From NCBI RefSeq assembly GCF_027943255.1, contig NC_072895.1:32214001-32278000 (forward strand): a DNA stretch of 64,000 nucleotides, given 5' to 3'. Each line of letters begins with the position of its first letter. The first letter of the stretch is position 1. The notes below the pieces were generated by a model. It was not told the DNA's origin. It saw nothing but the letters and a program-made list of their open reading frames with translations, and did no database searches. Position numbers and translations under genes: made by a program. The stretch comes from Anastrepha obliqua (lineage: Eukaryota > Arthropoda > Insecta > Diptera > Tephritidae). Below, piece by piece: positions 32,930 through 44,543 of the stretch.

Positions 32930-35300
32930 TTGTGTACGAATGTATTCAAAAAAGTTTTTCACATATTAATACTGCCTTTGAATGTAGTACTGTATTACGA
33001 GTCCAGGGATGCCGCTGTAATTAGTGTCGCAGACGAGTTGGTAGAAAAGGAAGCCATGCTGCAGTTAGTAATTTTAGCCCATAATGTGGAAAGTACTCCA
33101 TATTCGTATTGTGCAACAAATCAAACTTTTTCTTAGTTCGATAAAAGAAGACATAACTAATTTATTTCTCTTGAACGTTCCACCATTTGGCACAGAGTAG
33201 GCATTATCACTAAGCACTAATTTTTGAGACGTACAGTTCTGTATAGAATTTTTTCTACACTTTACGATAAAGAGAAAATTTATGACTTGTTTTATAAGAA
33301 ATTGTAGCTAATTAAAAAGTCTTTAAATACTTTCAAACCAACAATTAAAAAAAATTAGAGAAATTAAAATAAAAATCGTAAAGAATCAATCGATTTTTCT
33401 ACAGATATTAAACCCTAAAATAGTAGATAGTAGATTTGTCTCGTGAGCAAATCGGGTTGCGCTTCACTGGCTAACTAATTCGACTACAATTAACACAAGA
33501 CTCAATGCATCAGACTTCGTTATGTAGAACCTTTTGCTAATCAGCCTGCCACCGCATATATATTTCGAAAGTTTTCCTCGCCAAAAAAATGTCTTCGTTA
33601 TTGAAAGGAGCTTTATTGTGTGGAAAATTCTGCAAGAGGCCGTGTTTTTCGGGGGACTTGATAAGTTTTTCATTTTCATTGGTTCATTATATCGTGACGT
33701 CACTGTACAACTAATTAATATTAATACATTTTCAATTAATTTGAACTTAGAAATGACAAACAGAAGTTTTTAAGCTGTGCACCCAACAATTGTTTCTTTG
33801 CCTCCCATTCAAAAACATATGACATAATTTTATGGGACGTTGACAACCTGCTCCGAATTGAATAAAACCGCCAGCGTTGGCCATCAAAACATACAATTGT
33901 AACGCACACAAATAAGAGGTAAATGGTCGCTGAAAAACAGAGTGCAAACTATTATTTCATGAAATAATTTCAAGCCTATAAAATAGTGGAAAATCTTTTG
34001 CCACAACCGCAAAAGTAATTTAACTACAGCAACAATAACTGTGGAAAAAAGAGCAAGCTTCAAAAAAATTGTGATGAAAGTAAAAGCGCGTGCAAGTAGA
34101 TTTGTAACCTAATGATGCCAAACAATAATTTAATGAGTTCAAAGGTGCTTTCGCTACGTCCATTTGCCTCCAACAATCACTGTCTCTGTCCAACTTTTTT
34201 TATGATGATGCACTTGATGGATTCTTCTTCGATCTCTTTTTTTGCCTTTTTCACTAAGGCATTTTCACTCTTCAATCATTTTTCTTTACTCTTTACTGGT
34301 ACGTCTGAAGTTTACTATTTACCTTTTTTTTTATAAGTTGGACTTTTCATGAATGCTTTGGGCTGTGAAATCGATTTCATTAAAATTGATTGCCTCAACT
34401 TGGCTCGTTCTGAACAATCTCGCAACAATATTGCTTGCGTGTCATAATGCACACACATACACACACACATAAAAACTTGTTATTAAACACTCAGATTGTA
34501 CAAGCATCTATTTAAAGGTTTTTCACTTTTTCTCAATTTTTATGGCCGTTGTGTGGAAATAAAACAAAGAGGAATGAAAGAACACGACGAAGCTTTTTGT
34601 GGCATAATGAAACAATTGATTGTGGTCAAGAAAGTGATGAAAATATTTATTTCTTTGAGTGGAAAAAATCAATGAGAATAACAAAAACAAATCAGCTGCT
34701 TTGTGGAGAACGAAATGGCAAATTAATTTGTTCTCTTGGGTCTACTTTCAATGTTTCCTGGATTGCCTTAGGGGGCTAATATTTAACATTCTTTGTTAAA
34801 TGAGATTAAATGTAAAAGCAATGTTTTTCAAAATATTTTTTTATGTTTATTATTAATTTTATTTATTACACAAATAAGTAGCCTAGTAAGGGTTGAACCC
34901 CTCTTAGCATGCGCGCTACTTTAAAACCTAGAAACTAATTTTTCTCGTGTTGTGGACTGCATTACTGCAGTGACCCGCATTTTTAGCCAGCTAAGCACTG
35001 TAATTATTTCTATTCTTTTTGGGAACTTTAAGCTATTAAAATAACAAAAAGCACAACAGAAATTTTCAGAATAATTTTAGAATCAGCTGGTGCCCGCAGA
35101 TTCGCTTGGGTATAAAATGAAATGAATTTCTTAATACATTTAAAAGTCTTAAAACACTTGACTACATAAAATTTGTGACACAGAAAGGCAAGCAATTTAT
35201 AGTTACAGTCCTTTTATTTATGTTTTTTTTTCTACATTCTTTATAAGGCAATTTCAAATTAAAAAATATGAGGCAACGACATTCAAAAAAAAAAAAAAAA
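32930..35300. other. No gene recognised
   Basis: Non-coding DNA with small frames lacking domains (for example 34112-34336 and 34549-34779). Near 34880-34915 a hairpin-like AAGGGTTGAACCC resembles a B box, but no A box accompanies it. Confidence 0.5.
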
Positions 35301-35319
35301 TCTAATTAAAAACTTATCA

Positions 35320-36660
35320 ATCAAAATTTACGATATACCCACATCCCAATACAAAATCATCTACACTGTCATTTACCCTTTTCACCTTAAGAGTTAAGTG
35401 GCAACACCAATAACAATTGATTTTAATTTTGATTAAGGCTTTCTTGATTCTTCGGACACACCTTTTTAATACCCATATCCTAACCACTAAAAAATATTTA
35501 AACATTTTTAACTTAACTATTATATCTTCCTGAGAGTGCAATATTATTCTTCTATTCTATTATTTTTGTTTAATTTACTTAATTGTATATAAGAATTAAT
35601 TATGTATTAAAAAAAGTGTCTCAACTGTCATTTTCCAATAAAAACCATGTGGCAACACTAAATGAAAATATTTCTATATTATAAGAAAAATTATTTAGAC
35701 ATCTTTCATTTCATAAATATTTTAACTTCCTATTCAAGTGATATTTTTGATAAATTGGTACTTTTGCTCTAAAATTCAGGTGGCAACGCCATAAAAATAT
35801 TGGTTCTAAAATAAATTTTTCTTAACATTATTTGCCATTTGCCTTAGTATATTTGAGTATTAAAAAAAGTGCCTTAAATTGCCATTTCGCAATAAAAACC
35901 ATGTGGCAATACTAAATAAAAATATTTCTTAACAAAAATTGTTTAATTATCTCTAATTTCATAAATATTATATCTTACTATTCAAGTGGAACTTTTAATA
36001 GGTAGGTATTTTTGCACTAAAATTCAGGTGGCAACGCCAAAAAAGAAATTGGTTTTAAAATAGATTTTTCTTAAAAATCTTTTGCTTAGTAAATTTTCGT
36101 GAAATTTTTGGTAAGTTAGTATTTTTGCCCTAAAATTCAGGTGGCAACGCCATAAAAAATTGGTGTTAAAATTAATTTTTTTTTAAAATATTTGGCTTAG
36201 TATATTTTAGTATTCAAAACGAAATAAGTCTTAAATTGCTGTTTCGCAATAAAAACCATGTGGCAATACTAAATAAAAAATTATTAAAAAACAAAATATT
36301 TAAACACTTTTAATTTGATAAATATTATAGCTTGCTATATAAGTGATATTTTTGATATGTTGGCATTTTTGCTATCAAATTCAAGTGGCAACGCCATAAA
36401 ATAATTGCTTTTAAAATATATTTTTCTTAAAAATATTTACCTCAGTAAATTTTCGTATAAAAAAAATGTGTCTTAAATTGCCATTTTGCAATAAAAACGG
36501 TGTGGCAACACTAAATAAAAATATTTTTTTAAGATAAATTATTTACACATCTTTAATTTTATAAATATTATAATTTCCTATTAACGTGGCATTTTTTATG
36601 TGGCAACACCATAAAAAAATTGCCTTAAAATATATTTTTCTTCAAATATAATATTTTCCT
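35320..36660 (+). repeat. Satellite-like tandem array, period near 245 bp, GTGGCAAC motif
   Basis: Two alternating half-units recur. The A type, AATAAAAACCATGTGGCAAC or a close variant, is at about 35640, 35890, 36248 and 36488. The B type, TAAAATTCAGGTGGCAACGC or a variant, is at about 35770, 36018, 36130 and 36375, with degenerate members at 35397 and 36597. A-to-A spacing is about 250, 359 and 241 bp; B-to-B about 248, 112, 247 and 211. One half-unit was therefore lost between 36027 and 36139. A and B share GTGGCAAC and flanking A/T words, so the unit may itself be an ancient dimer of about 120 bp. Nothing coding. Confidence 0.85.
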
Positions 36661-37845
36661 TAGTGCTCATCGCTGATCGTAGGCTTATGAAGTTTTGGGC
36701 AGTTCTGACAATGTCGAGTTACACGGATGGTGGCATGGATTTACCAGGGCAATGGAGCATAAGGAAATAGTGTATCTGCTGTGGTAGTGAATACAAGCAC
36801 AGAAAGAAACTTCTTCTTCTCCTTCTGTTAGTCAAGGCAAAGAAAAAGGATGAGGAAGACCGTTGCTGCTTTGATAAGATCAATGAAGAACTACTTGTCG
36901 CCGCCTTTTGTTTCCTTTTGTTCCTAGTTGGAATCACCTACCACATGAAAGAACAAACGGCTGTCTTTTTGACGAACTCGGCGAGAATTACCTCAGCATT
37001 TACTGCATCAATCAAGAAGAATAGCTTTTTGAAGGTCAGTTAGCATTAGTTACCCTAGACTTGCATTCTTATGAAATATTTTTAATTGCATTGTTGTCCA
37101 AGATGATATCAAAGTTCTACCAAAATAAGTTGGTATTCAAGCTTATGTAAGTACACATGTAAAAAATGTCAACAATTTATTTTTTAGCTTTTAGTTTTTG
37201 TTGACAACAAAAAATGTTTGTTTAACTTTGTAAACGATTTAATTACCAAATTTGATACCAGTAACCTTCAATGTCAATGTTCCTCTAGGGCAAGTGCCAG
37301 TTGTCAAATTACATACCTGCAAAGAAATAATTGAGAAAACAAAAACAAACTTGCATTAATAGGTGAGCGCCAGCAAAACATTATAAACATTTGTTTTAAA
37401 GCTTGTTGCAAGAATTAGAAACGTAATTGATACATTTGGTTGCTACTTTTGTTGCAAATACGATTTTGTTGTTATTGTCAATGTTGGAAACGAAAATATC
37501 TTGCCCATTTACTGGGTGTAGCGTTGCAAGCAACTAGTCAACTAATGCACAGACATACACCGATACGTATTTTGTTGGTATATGAGCGCGTATGTGTTTA
37601 CACCGGTGTTCATAATAATAGCAGCGCGACGTATTCCAAATCTGTGGCAATTTCTTTTTTTTTTTTAATTTTAATTTAATTTAAGTTTAGTTTTTATTTT
37701 CTTACAAAAATATTTTTCATATTACAACAAAATTGCTCAATTTTAGCTATTTATTTATATTTTATTTTCTGGTTTTCTTATATTTTCTTACAAAAATATT
37801 GTTCATATTACAACAAAAACCACATAAGTTATGTTGTTGTTGCTG
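36661..37845. other. No gene recognised; GAA/CTT-rich piece and A/T-rich DNA
   Basis: 36661-37040 has near-normal base composition and some open reading (H-E-E-D-R-C-C-F-D-K-I-N-E-E-L-L in one frame near 36860), which could be a TE coding relic. I recognise no family. The remainder is A/T-rich. The phrase ACAAAAATATTGTTCATATTACAACAAAA is duplicated near 37703 and 37790 in similar form. Confidence 0.45.
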
Positions 37846-39455
37846 TTGAAGTGGTTGAGTATTTCCACTGAAAAAATCCCAATTAGTGACCGGCACCGTT
37901 TTAGTACCACCGTCCTCGTATAATGATTTTTTTTGTTGTTCTAAGTCAAATCCGTTTAGTGAAGTCCAAGTATAGCAGCAAATTCTTTATCTCGATGTCT
38001 GAGATCACATTAATTTGCTGCAGGAAAGGCTTACCAAAGGAGCCGAGTCGTGCCCTAGCTAGCCCTGGACATTCACATACAGTAAGTAGTGGAAAAGACT
38101 TTCCTTCGCCCCTTCCGCTTGACAGCTCCTGCAGATAGGATTGAAGGGTAGATTGAGTGTGGCTGCATGATCCCCTAGTTTCCAATGGCCTGTAAGGGTT
38201 GCAGTGGTGCGTGAGATGTTTGGATTTTGTATCACGGCCATGAGTTTTTTGTTGTAATACATGTAGTTAGTTGCTTCCATCTTCTTTCGGCTAAAACATA
38301 ATAATATAGTGTAAAGCAATCGATGCTTTTAATGTGTTCAGTGGGGTGGAAACTGCCACCGCCTCTGCTATTTCTAGTGTCGAGCCTTTTCTTGCTAGCT
38401 CATCCCCTATCTCATTACCCCGTATCTTCCTGTGACCGGGAACCCATATCAGAGTAATTTCAAGCCAATGACTGAGCAATTCTAGTTCCTCTCTACACTG
38501 TAAGTCTAGTTAGGATGAAATGGAGTTGGAGTCTAAGACCTTTATAGCTGCTTGACTGTCTGAGAAGATAGCTACTCTTGCACCAACTTCCTTGTAGAGC
38601 TTTAGTGATTTGCATGCTTCTTGATCGCTAAAAGTTCTGCCTGGAACACGCTGGCATAGTCAGAATTGACTGAGATAGGTTGAGTGGCTCCAATTGGAAG
38701 CCAGCTTCCACACCACAGATCATCTTAGAACCATCGTTATCGATTTCGATATCGTATCTTCCAATCACCTTCCATTTGCTTCATTCGGCTCTCGGTGGAA
38801 AACGTACCGTAAAGTCTTTCTTGAAGTTAAGGTCGGTGACTGTGTAGTCTGATCTGTTTTTGAGCAGCGAGGGTCCCTGTAGGAGTATCCTACTGTGACC
38901 GTACGACCTTGTTGTCCAGCTTCCTATGCCTCCGAGTCTCACCGCGCTGCAAGTAGCGATTGTTTTAATGTGTAGATCTCATGGTAGCAGATGAGTTAGT
39001 ACATTGAGCGCTTCAGTAGGACTGGTGCTAAGCGCTCCTGTAGTTAAGATACACGCTGTTCTTTGTATCTTGTTCAACTTAATTTTGTTGTATTTCTTTT
39101 CTATTGCAGGCCACCAAACAAGTGCCGCATATGTTAGTATTGGCCTTACGATGGCTGTATAGGACCAATTGGATAGTTTTGGTTGGAGCCTCATTTTTTA
39201 CCTAACTTTCTCTTACATGTGTAAAGTGCTATATTCGCTTTCTTTACCCTGTACTCTATGTTGGACTTCCAGCTGAGTTTGAGGTTTAGGATCACACCCA
39301 GGTATTTTCCCTATTGGGTTAGCGTGAGACTGACGCCGCTTAGTTTTGGGAAATTAAAGGTTGGTACCTTGGTTTTCTTGGTGAATAGCATCAGTTCAGT
39401 TTTTCTCAGGTTTACACTTAAACCACAGTCCGTGGCCCAATTGCTAAGTTATAGT
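37846..39455 (-). mobile_element. I-like LINE 3' half with CAA-rich tail, decayed
   Basis: On the minus strand, from about 39455 to 37846: reverse transcriptase thumb (L-M-L-F-T-K-K-T-K-V, then Y-L-G-V-I-L-N-L, and V-R-P-I-L-T-Y-A-A-L-V-W-W-P at 39140-39110); RNase H remnants (E-I-D-N-D-G-S-K-M near 38730; L-I-W-V-P-G-H-R-K-I-R-G-N-E-I-G-D-E-L-A-R at 38455-38390); and a C-terminal Cys/His block (C-R-S-C-Q-A-E-G near 38120, L-A-R-A-R-L-G). The 3' end is a CAACAACAACATAAC-like tail (complement of 37830-37850), typical of I-type elements. The catalytic YADD region is not included, and stops and shifts are frequent. Confidence 0.82.
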
Positions 39456-39665
39456 CTCAAACTATGTACAAAATTAAAAACAAAATTCAACAAATTTTAA
39501 AAATTTTCAACAGAATTTTGCTTTAGATTTCGGGTATGCAATTTTTTAGCCAATTCAATTTTTATATAAATAATGCACATTTGAAGTGGCTAAAGCATCC
39601 CGTTGATTTTTGTTATTTTTTCGTTGCCGGTGTGTTTTTATATGGAGAAAATGTACATACAAATC
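39456..39665 (+). repeat. Unclassified dispersed repeat (UDR), copy 2
   Basis: GGGTATGCAATTTTTTAGCC (39532), the CATTTGAAGTGGCTAAAG block, the CCCGTTGATTTTTGTTATTT block and TTTTTATATGGAGAAAATGT align in order with 61428-61560 and with 58236-58375. It sits at the truncation point of the adjacent I-like LINE. Confidence 0.55.
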
Positions 39666-39717
39666 CGCCGTGAGTCACTTCAAAAATCATTGGCCTCTAA
39701 GACTGCAGACATACTAC

Positions 39718-39995
39718 GCAGCCACCGTAGCCGAATGGGTTGATGCGAGACTAACATTCGGAAGTGCACAGGTTCAAATCACCGTATGCGAAAAAGCAGA
39801 ATGATAGAAAAAGTTTTTTTTCTAATAGCGGCACTCTGCGGCAGGCAATGGCAAGCCCCTGAGGGTATTTCTGCCATGAAAAAGCTCCTCATAAAAAATA
39901 CTCGGAGTCAGATGAAAACTGTAGATTCCTGCATTTGTGGAACAACACCAAGACGCACACCACAAATAAGAGGAGGAGTTTGACCAATTATTTAA
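39718..39995 (+). mobile_element. SINE-1 copy c, with tRNA-like head
   Basis: This is the best-preserved head of the family: CACCGTAGCCGAATGGGTTG at 39723 (A-box region) and GGTTCAAATC at 39771-39780 (B box). The body continues with CTAATAGCGGC, GGCAGGCAATGGCAAGCC, TTCTGCCATGAAAAAGCTCC and GACGCACACCACAAATAAGA, ending near 39995 in an A/T-rich tail. It differs from copies a, b and d by scattered substitutions. Confidence 0.88.
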
Positions 39996-40069
39996 TTCAT
40001 TTTTATACGGCTGCACCTTTGAAGGTGGAGTCAAGAGTACAATTTCCCTAAAATACCTTCGAATCGCAG

Positions 40070-40545
40070 ATTGAAGATGGAGAGACCTGACGAAATGCAA
40101 ACTCAGCAGAACGTTATGACCCACCTACAACCTCAAACAATCGTCAATATTGTTAAACATGAAACGACGGAATGCCTGGAGACTAACGGCAGTCATAACT
40201 GCTTTTTGGTCTGTCGGAGAACAAGCAGCCAAAATCGGCATCCCTCACGACACAAACTGTCACAGTTGTAAGCAACCGGAGAAAAAGGAAACAATCTTCC
40301 ATTTCCTCTGTGAATGCCCTGCCCTATGGAAGGACAGAATGTTAACCCTGGGCAGGCCGCTGTTCGAGAGTCTCGGAACAACTGTCTGGCTTAGATTTCA
40401 GCAAGCTAATAAAGTTCTTAAATCGCACAGTCATGCCGTAAATAACTGGTAAACAAGTTGGTAACGAAGATGTGGCAACAAAATGGTGCGGAAGCGCTAG
40501 TTGGATTCTGGAAGAATCACCACAAAAACCAACCAAGCACCTTTG
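40070..40545 (+). mobile_element. LINE C-terminal Cys/His domain fragment
   Basis: The frame 40150-40452 carries C-H-S-C-K-Q-P-E-K-K-E-T-I-F-H-F-L-C-E-C-P-A-L-W, a complete C-x2-C-x9-H-x3-C-x-C finger as found at the C terminus of RNase H LINEs here, then L-G-R-P-L-F-E-S-L. The sequence ends in A-rich DNA near 40545. No catalytic domain is included. It differs enough from families A, B and C to be another family. Confidence 0.78.
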
Positions 40546-41812
40546 AAATTTTTATAAATTAAAAAAAAGTTTTTAATTTTAACAAAATGTTGAAACTTTG
40601 AGCTTTATGTATTCAAAAGTTGCAATATGTCAAGCTACTATTATTGTGAACACAGTTGTATGTGTTCGTACGACGATACTCACTTTTTTTAATTTAAATT
40701 TTTTTTTATTTACTTAATATTTCTTTTGGCTGCAAACACAGTTAGTTGCTCTGACCACCGCACAACAGAGCTGATCAGCTAACAGCTTAGCTGTTAACAG
40801 TAACCAACAATAGTAAAAACAATAACAACAACACTCCAGTTAAGTAGCCGACTGCGCCTTAGACTTGGCCAGCGGATTCGTTGTAAGATAATTACCGGCC
40901 TCTTGCCGTGCTGCGGTTAATTGTTGTTATTCGAAGCATTTTTTGTTGCTTTTGTTGTAGCTACTGAGCTAACCAGCCACCTTTATATTAGTGCATATTA
41001 GCGCTTGCCAACTTGGCAACACAACTGTAAACTTGATACACTTACAAATAAAGAATTTACTTATTTTTATTGCAAACTGGTGGTTAGTTTTGTTACTTTG
41101 CTATTCTTGTTTTTCTTATTGTTGTTTTGCTACTACTTTTGTGTGTAGATAATTAAGATTTGCTGTTTGGTGTCAGTGCATTTTTTCTACTTATTGGTGA
41201 AGCTGTAGCTGAGGCAGTCTCTGTATTCCACAAATATGCATATTTGTATGTAAATGCCTGTGCTGTGTGTGAGGTATCTACTTGGTCACACACATACACA
41301 ATGGCATATCACATACATGCAATCAAACAAATATAAAGGTGTGTGAATAGATGTCCGATCTAATTAAGTGTTCACCCGACCCAACTAGTTAGACGGCTTT
41401 GAGTGGGTTCGTGCTCTGCCATTATTTATATTGACGTCATTATGATTTTATTTTTTTATATGCAGTTATACTTAATCACATCCACACGTTTTTGCCTATA
41501 TTTGCACTGTAAGGTAGGTCCCTGTACTCCATATACCAGCATACCTTTCTGACGGAAATATGGTAATTGCAATGTGAAGTAAATGAGGAAAGTCACCCTG
41601 ACATTTTCGACATATTGGCAATATTTGAATGCCAATGCTGTTAGTCATGAATGAATGGAATAAAGTCGAATACAGGTTTCAAGGTTGCAATTGGCAAAAA
41701 TCTCGTTTTCTAGTTGAAAAGGGTTTGATTTCAGGAAGCTAAATGCAATTATCTGCTGAGATTATTAGCCACACCCGGCATGTTTTGTTGAAGTGTCACA
41801 GAATTTTCTACA
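40546..41812. other. No gene recognised
   Basis: Ordinary non-coding dipteran sequence with TTGTTG and CAACAA words and a CACACATACACA stretch near 41287. No usable frame. Confidence 0.55.
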
Positions 41813-43030
41813 ATGGAAAAAATCAGGTAAGGCGCAGTGATTGAATTTTTATTTTTGGAAGGTTTAAAGGAAAGAACATTTATGAATGAATGTTGAAAGT
41901 GTATAAGGACTTTTTGCCTTGAGTTAGTGCAGTAGAAAGATGGGTTGCTGAATTTAAACGTGGCCGTGCAAGACTTGAAGGTGATTCAGGTCAAAAGGCA
42001 ACAACGCCAGAAATCGGAAAAATACAGAATATCGCACTGGAAGACCGTCGAATGACTGAAAGAGATTTAATAGAAGCTCTCGGCATCTCATTGGGTAGTG
42101 TAAGTAACATTTTGACTGAAGGACGTAGTCTGGTCAAATAATCATTTTTATAGATATTTTTTAGGAATTTTTTTTTAAGAATATAAAATGCGATCGTTTT
42201 GATTTTATAGTTATTATGTTATTATTGACATTAAATAGTATACAAAAAAATTTTTTTTACATATTTTTTGTACTAGGGTGGCACCAAAGTAAGCGTCTTA
42301 AAAAAAAGTTCCTAAAAAATATCTATAAAAAATTAATATTCTACCAGACTACGTCCTGAAGTATTAGGTTTCGGAAAGCTTTGCGCACAATGGCGGCCAC
42401 ATTCGCTAACAATGGAACAAAAACTCATTCATATGCGACTTCCTCAGCCACATTAAGGGCGTTTTCCAAGGTGAATTTTGTGCGTCGATTCATGACTATG
42501 GCTGAGACTTGGGTCTATCATCACGAACCTAAGTCAAAACAAGATACTAAAGAGTGGTGTGACTCTGCTTCTTCGGCCATGAAACGAGCTCTAGTCCAGA
42601 AATCGGCCGGGAAGGTGTTAGCGTTAAGATTTTCAGAGGCGAAAGGAATTTTTCTTTTTATGGACTACTTGCAAACCGCTAAAACAATAAATTCTGAATA
42701 TTATTGTAACCTTTCAGAGCAGCTGAACGAAAAAATTCGTGAAGAAAGACCCAGTTTGCAAAAGAAGACATTTCTTTGCTTTCAGTAGGGCAATGCAACG
42801 AAGGACAAGAGTATTTTGACAGTGGCTGGGATCCATGAATTAAATTTCCAATTGTTGGAGCATCCTTCGTATTCACCAGATATGGTCCCTAGTGACTTTC
42901 TGCTGTTTCCAGACCTAATAAAATGCATGCGTGGAAACCGGTTTTTAGCAAATAATGAGGGCATAACAGCTATAGAAGCATACAGGGTGATAAAAAATAA
43001 CTGTATACAAACTACTCTGTGCAATTAGAT
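41813..43030 (+). mobile_element. Decayed irritans-type mariner carrying a MITE
   Basis: A transposase frame starts at ATG 41813 (M-E-K-I-R, then a stop) and can be followed through several frameshifts. The N-terminal A-V-E-R-W-V-A-E-F-K-R-G-R and L-G-I-S-L-G-S-V-S-N-I-L-T-E end at 42120. After the inserted MITE, the frame resumes with V-L-G-F-G-K-L-C-A-Q-W at 42360. The catalytic part has M-T-M-A-E-T-W-V-Y-H-H (first aspartate changed to alanine), a stop where the second aspartate is expected (about 42787), and Y-S-P-D-M-V-P-S-D-F-L-L-F with the third. Terminal repeats were not recognised. It is old and inactive. Confidence 0.85.
42121..42356. mobile_element. 236-bp MITE with inverted repeats of about 60 bp and TGAA target duplication
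   Basis: Left end GGACGTAGTCTGGTCAAATA and right end, in complement, GGACGTAGTCTGGTAGAATA. Both then share TTTTTATAGATATTTTTTAG and an A/T-rich stretch ending TTTTTTTTAAGA. TGAA flanks both sides (42117-42120 and 42357-42360). Removing the element and one TGAA restores an uninterrupted mariner reading frame (I-L-T-E to V-L-G-F), which independently proves insertion and boundaries. There is no coding capacity. A 4-bp duplication excludes Tc1/mariner (TA), hAT (8) and piggyBac (TTAA); the superfamily is unknown. Confidence 0.93.
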
Positions 43031-43149
43031 GAATGTAACATATTTTTTGCGAATGCTCTTATTTTGTGATTGTTGTGTGTGTTCTGAAGTACACAAAAAT
43101 GCTCGTTTCTGTTCCAGCTCTTTTTAAATACTTGTGTAACGATGTCAAG

Positions 43150-44165
43150 TAGGCGCTCAGCTATGTATTATAGCCCTGCATCAGCTAGGAGCACGCAACT
43201 GCGAGATAGCACCGAAGTTTGGAATTGCACGTTCATTGGTTTCTCGCGCAATCAAACGATTTAAGGAGCTTGGTAATGAAGCTGACCCTCCTGGAAGAGG
43301 AAGAAAACGAGTTCAAAAAGAGTTCAACGAAATTCTATGGTCTCGATGAGGAAAATTGCTTGTAAGAGAGGCATCAATCGTGAATCAGTTCGCCTTATAG
43401 CAAAAAAAGAACCTGGACTTAAGCTCTATAAACTACAAAAATGCCAGCTGCTCACGGATGAAAACAAGAAAGTAAGACTTGAAAGATGTCGCTCGCTTCA
43501 ACGTCAGGCCGCAGATACGGGCTGGGAAAAAATCGTCTTTACGGATGAGAAGCTGTTTACCGTTGAACAAGCTCGCAATCATCAAAACGACAGAAATTGG
43601 TCTACAGAAGCCCCTGGACCTTCATCCATTGTTGAACATCGTCAAAATCTGCGATCTGTCATGGTATGGGGTGAAATTTGCGCCAGTGGCAACACTCCTC
43701 TGATTTTTATAGACCAAGGAGTCAAAATCATTAAAGAATTTACCGTCAAGACATATTAGAAGCAGTTGTTCTTCCCTGGCTGGACCTGAGTGGACCTTTC
43801 AACAGGACTCGGCACCAGCCCACAGAGCAAAAACAACCCAAGAGTGGTGCAAATCCAATTTCATTACTTCCCAAGAATGGCCACCCTTCAAAACGCCACA
43901 AAACTTCGGTGTCCCTGACGCAAGCGTTGCGTCGAGAGTGGGTTCGCATAACGGTAGAGGAACTACGGCCTATAGCCCAAAATTTTTTCAAACGTTTGAG
44001 CTTGTGTATTCGTGCTAAAGGGGGCCACTTCGAAACTGGCTGAATATAATGTTACTCAAACATTGTCTATTAAAATTTCACAATTTGTTTTGAGCTACTA
44101 TCAATGATAAATTGTTTTCATTAAAAAATATTGTATATATTGTACTTATTTTTTGTCACCCTGTA
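43150..44165 (+). mobile_element. Tc1-like (DD37-type) transposon pseudogene with right end
   Basis: The N-terminal helix-turn-helix block is G-A-R-N-C-E-I-A-P-K-F-G-I-A-R-S-L-V near 43190-43250, then a basic P-G-R-G-R-K-R hook. Frame 43337-43759 holds I-N-R-E-S-V-R-L-I, F-T-D-E-K-L-F-T-V-E-Q (first catalytic aspartate) and S-V-M-V-W-G. A shifted frame near 43790-43880 holds W-T-F-Q-Q-D-S-A-P-A-H-R-A-K (second aspartate). The third acidic residue region is scrambled. The C terminus near 44000-44040 reads I-R-A-K-G-G-H-F-E. The right end closes TTTTTTGTCACCCTGTA at 44149-44165. No matching left repeat was found, so the left side is truncated. Confidence 0.84.
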
Positions 44166-44543
44166 TTTTGCAGCCCTTTTAGATACTCACTTCAAGGATG
44201 GAATTCATAAATTGAAATCTCGTTGGAACAAGTGAATTCCTCATAAGGGGGACTATACTGAATAATGAAGTGTATTTCAAACCATAAAATTATTTGTTTC
44301 TTATTGAACCGCAAAACTTATTGAACAACCCAGTACGTCCACGCTAAAGTATTACCAAAAGTGTGCATATTTAAAGCCCATTTATTTATTGTTTTTCACA
44401 CGAAGAAGCCGCCTAATCTCAAACAATATTGATGCAAATTTTCCGAACTACGTTGCTTCAAAATAATGAATACCTAAATTCCGAAACTAGGGATTTTATT
44501 AACGGGATACTGAAATAAAATAAATTTACATCCCTAAATTACG

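Noticed and set aside
34880..34915. B-box-like AAGGGTTGAACCC hairpin
   Set aside because: No A box at a suitable distance and no acceptor-stem pairing.
36660..37030. Possible DNA-transposon coding relic
   Set aside because: Base composition is suggestive but no transposase motif can be named, so only described as unrecognised.
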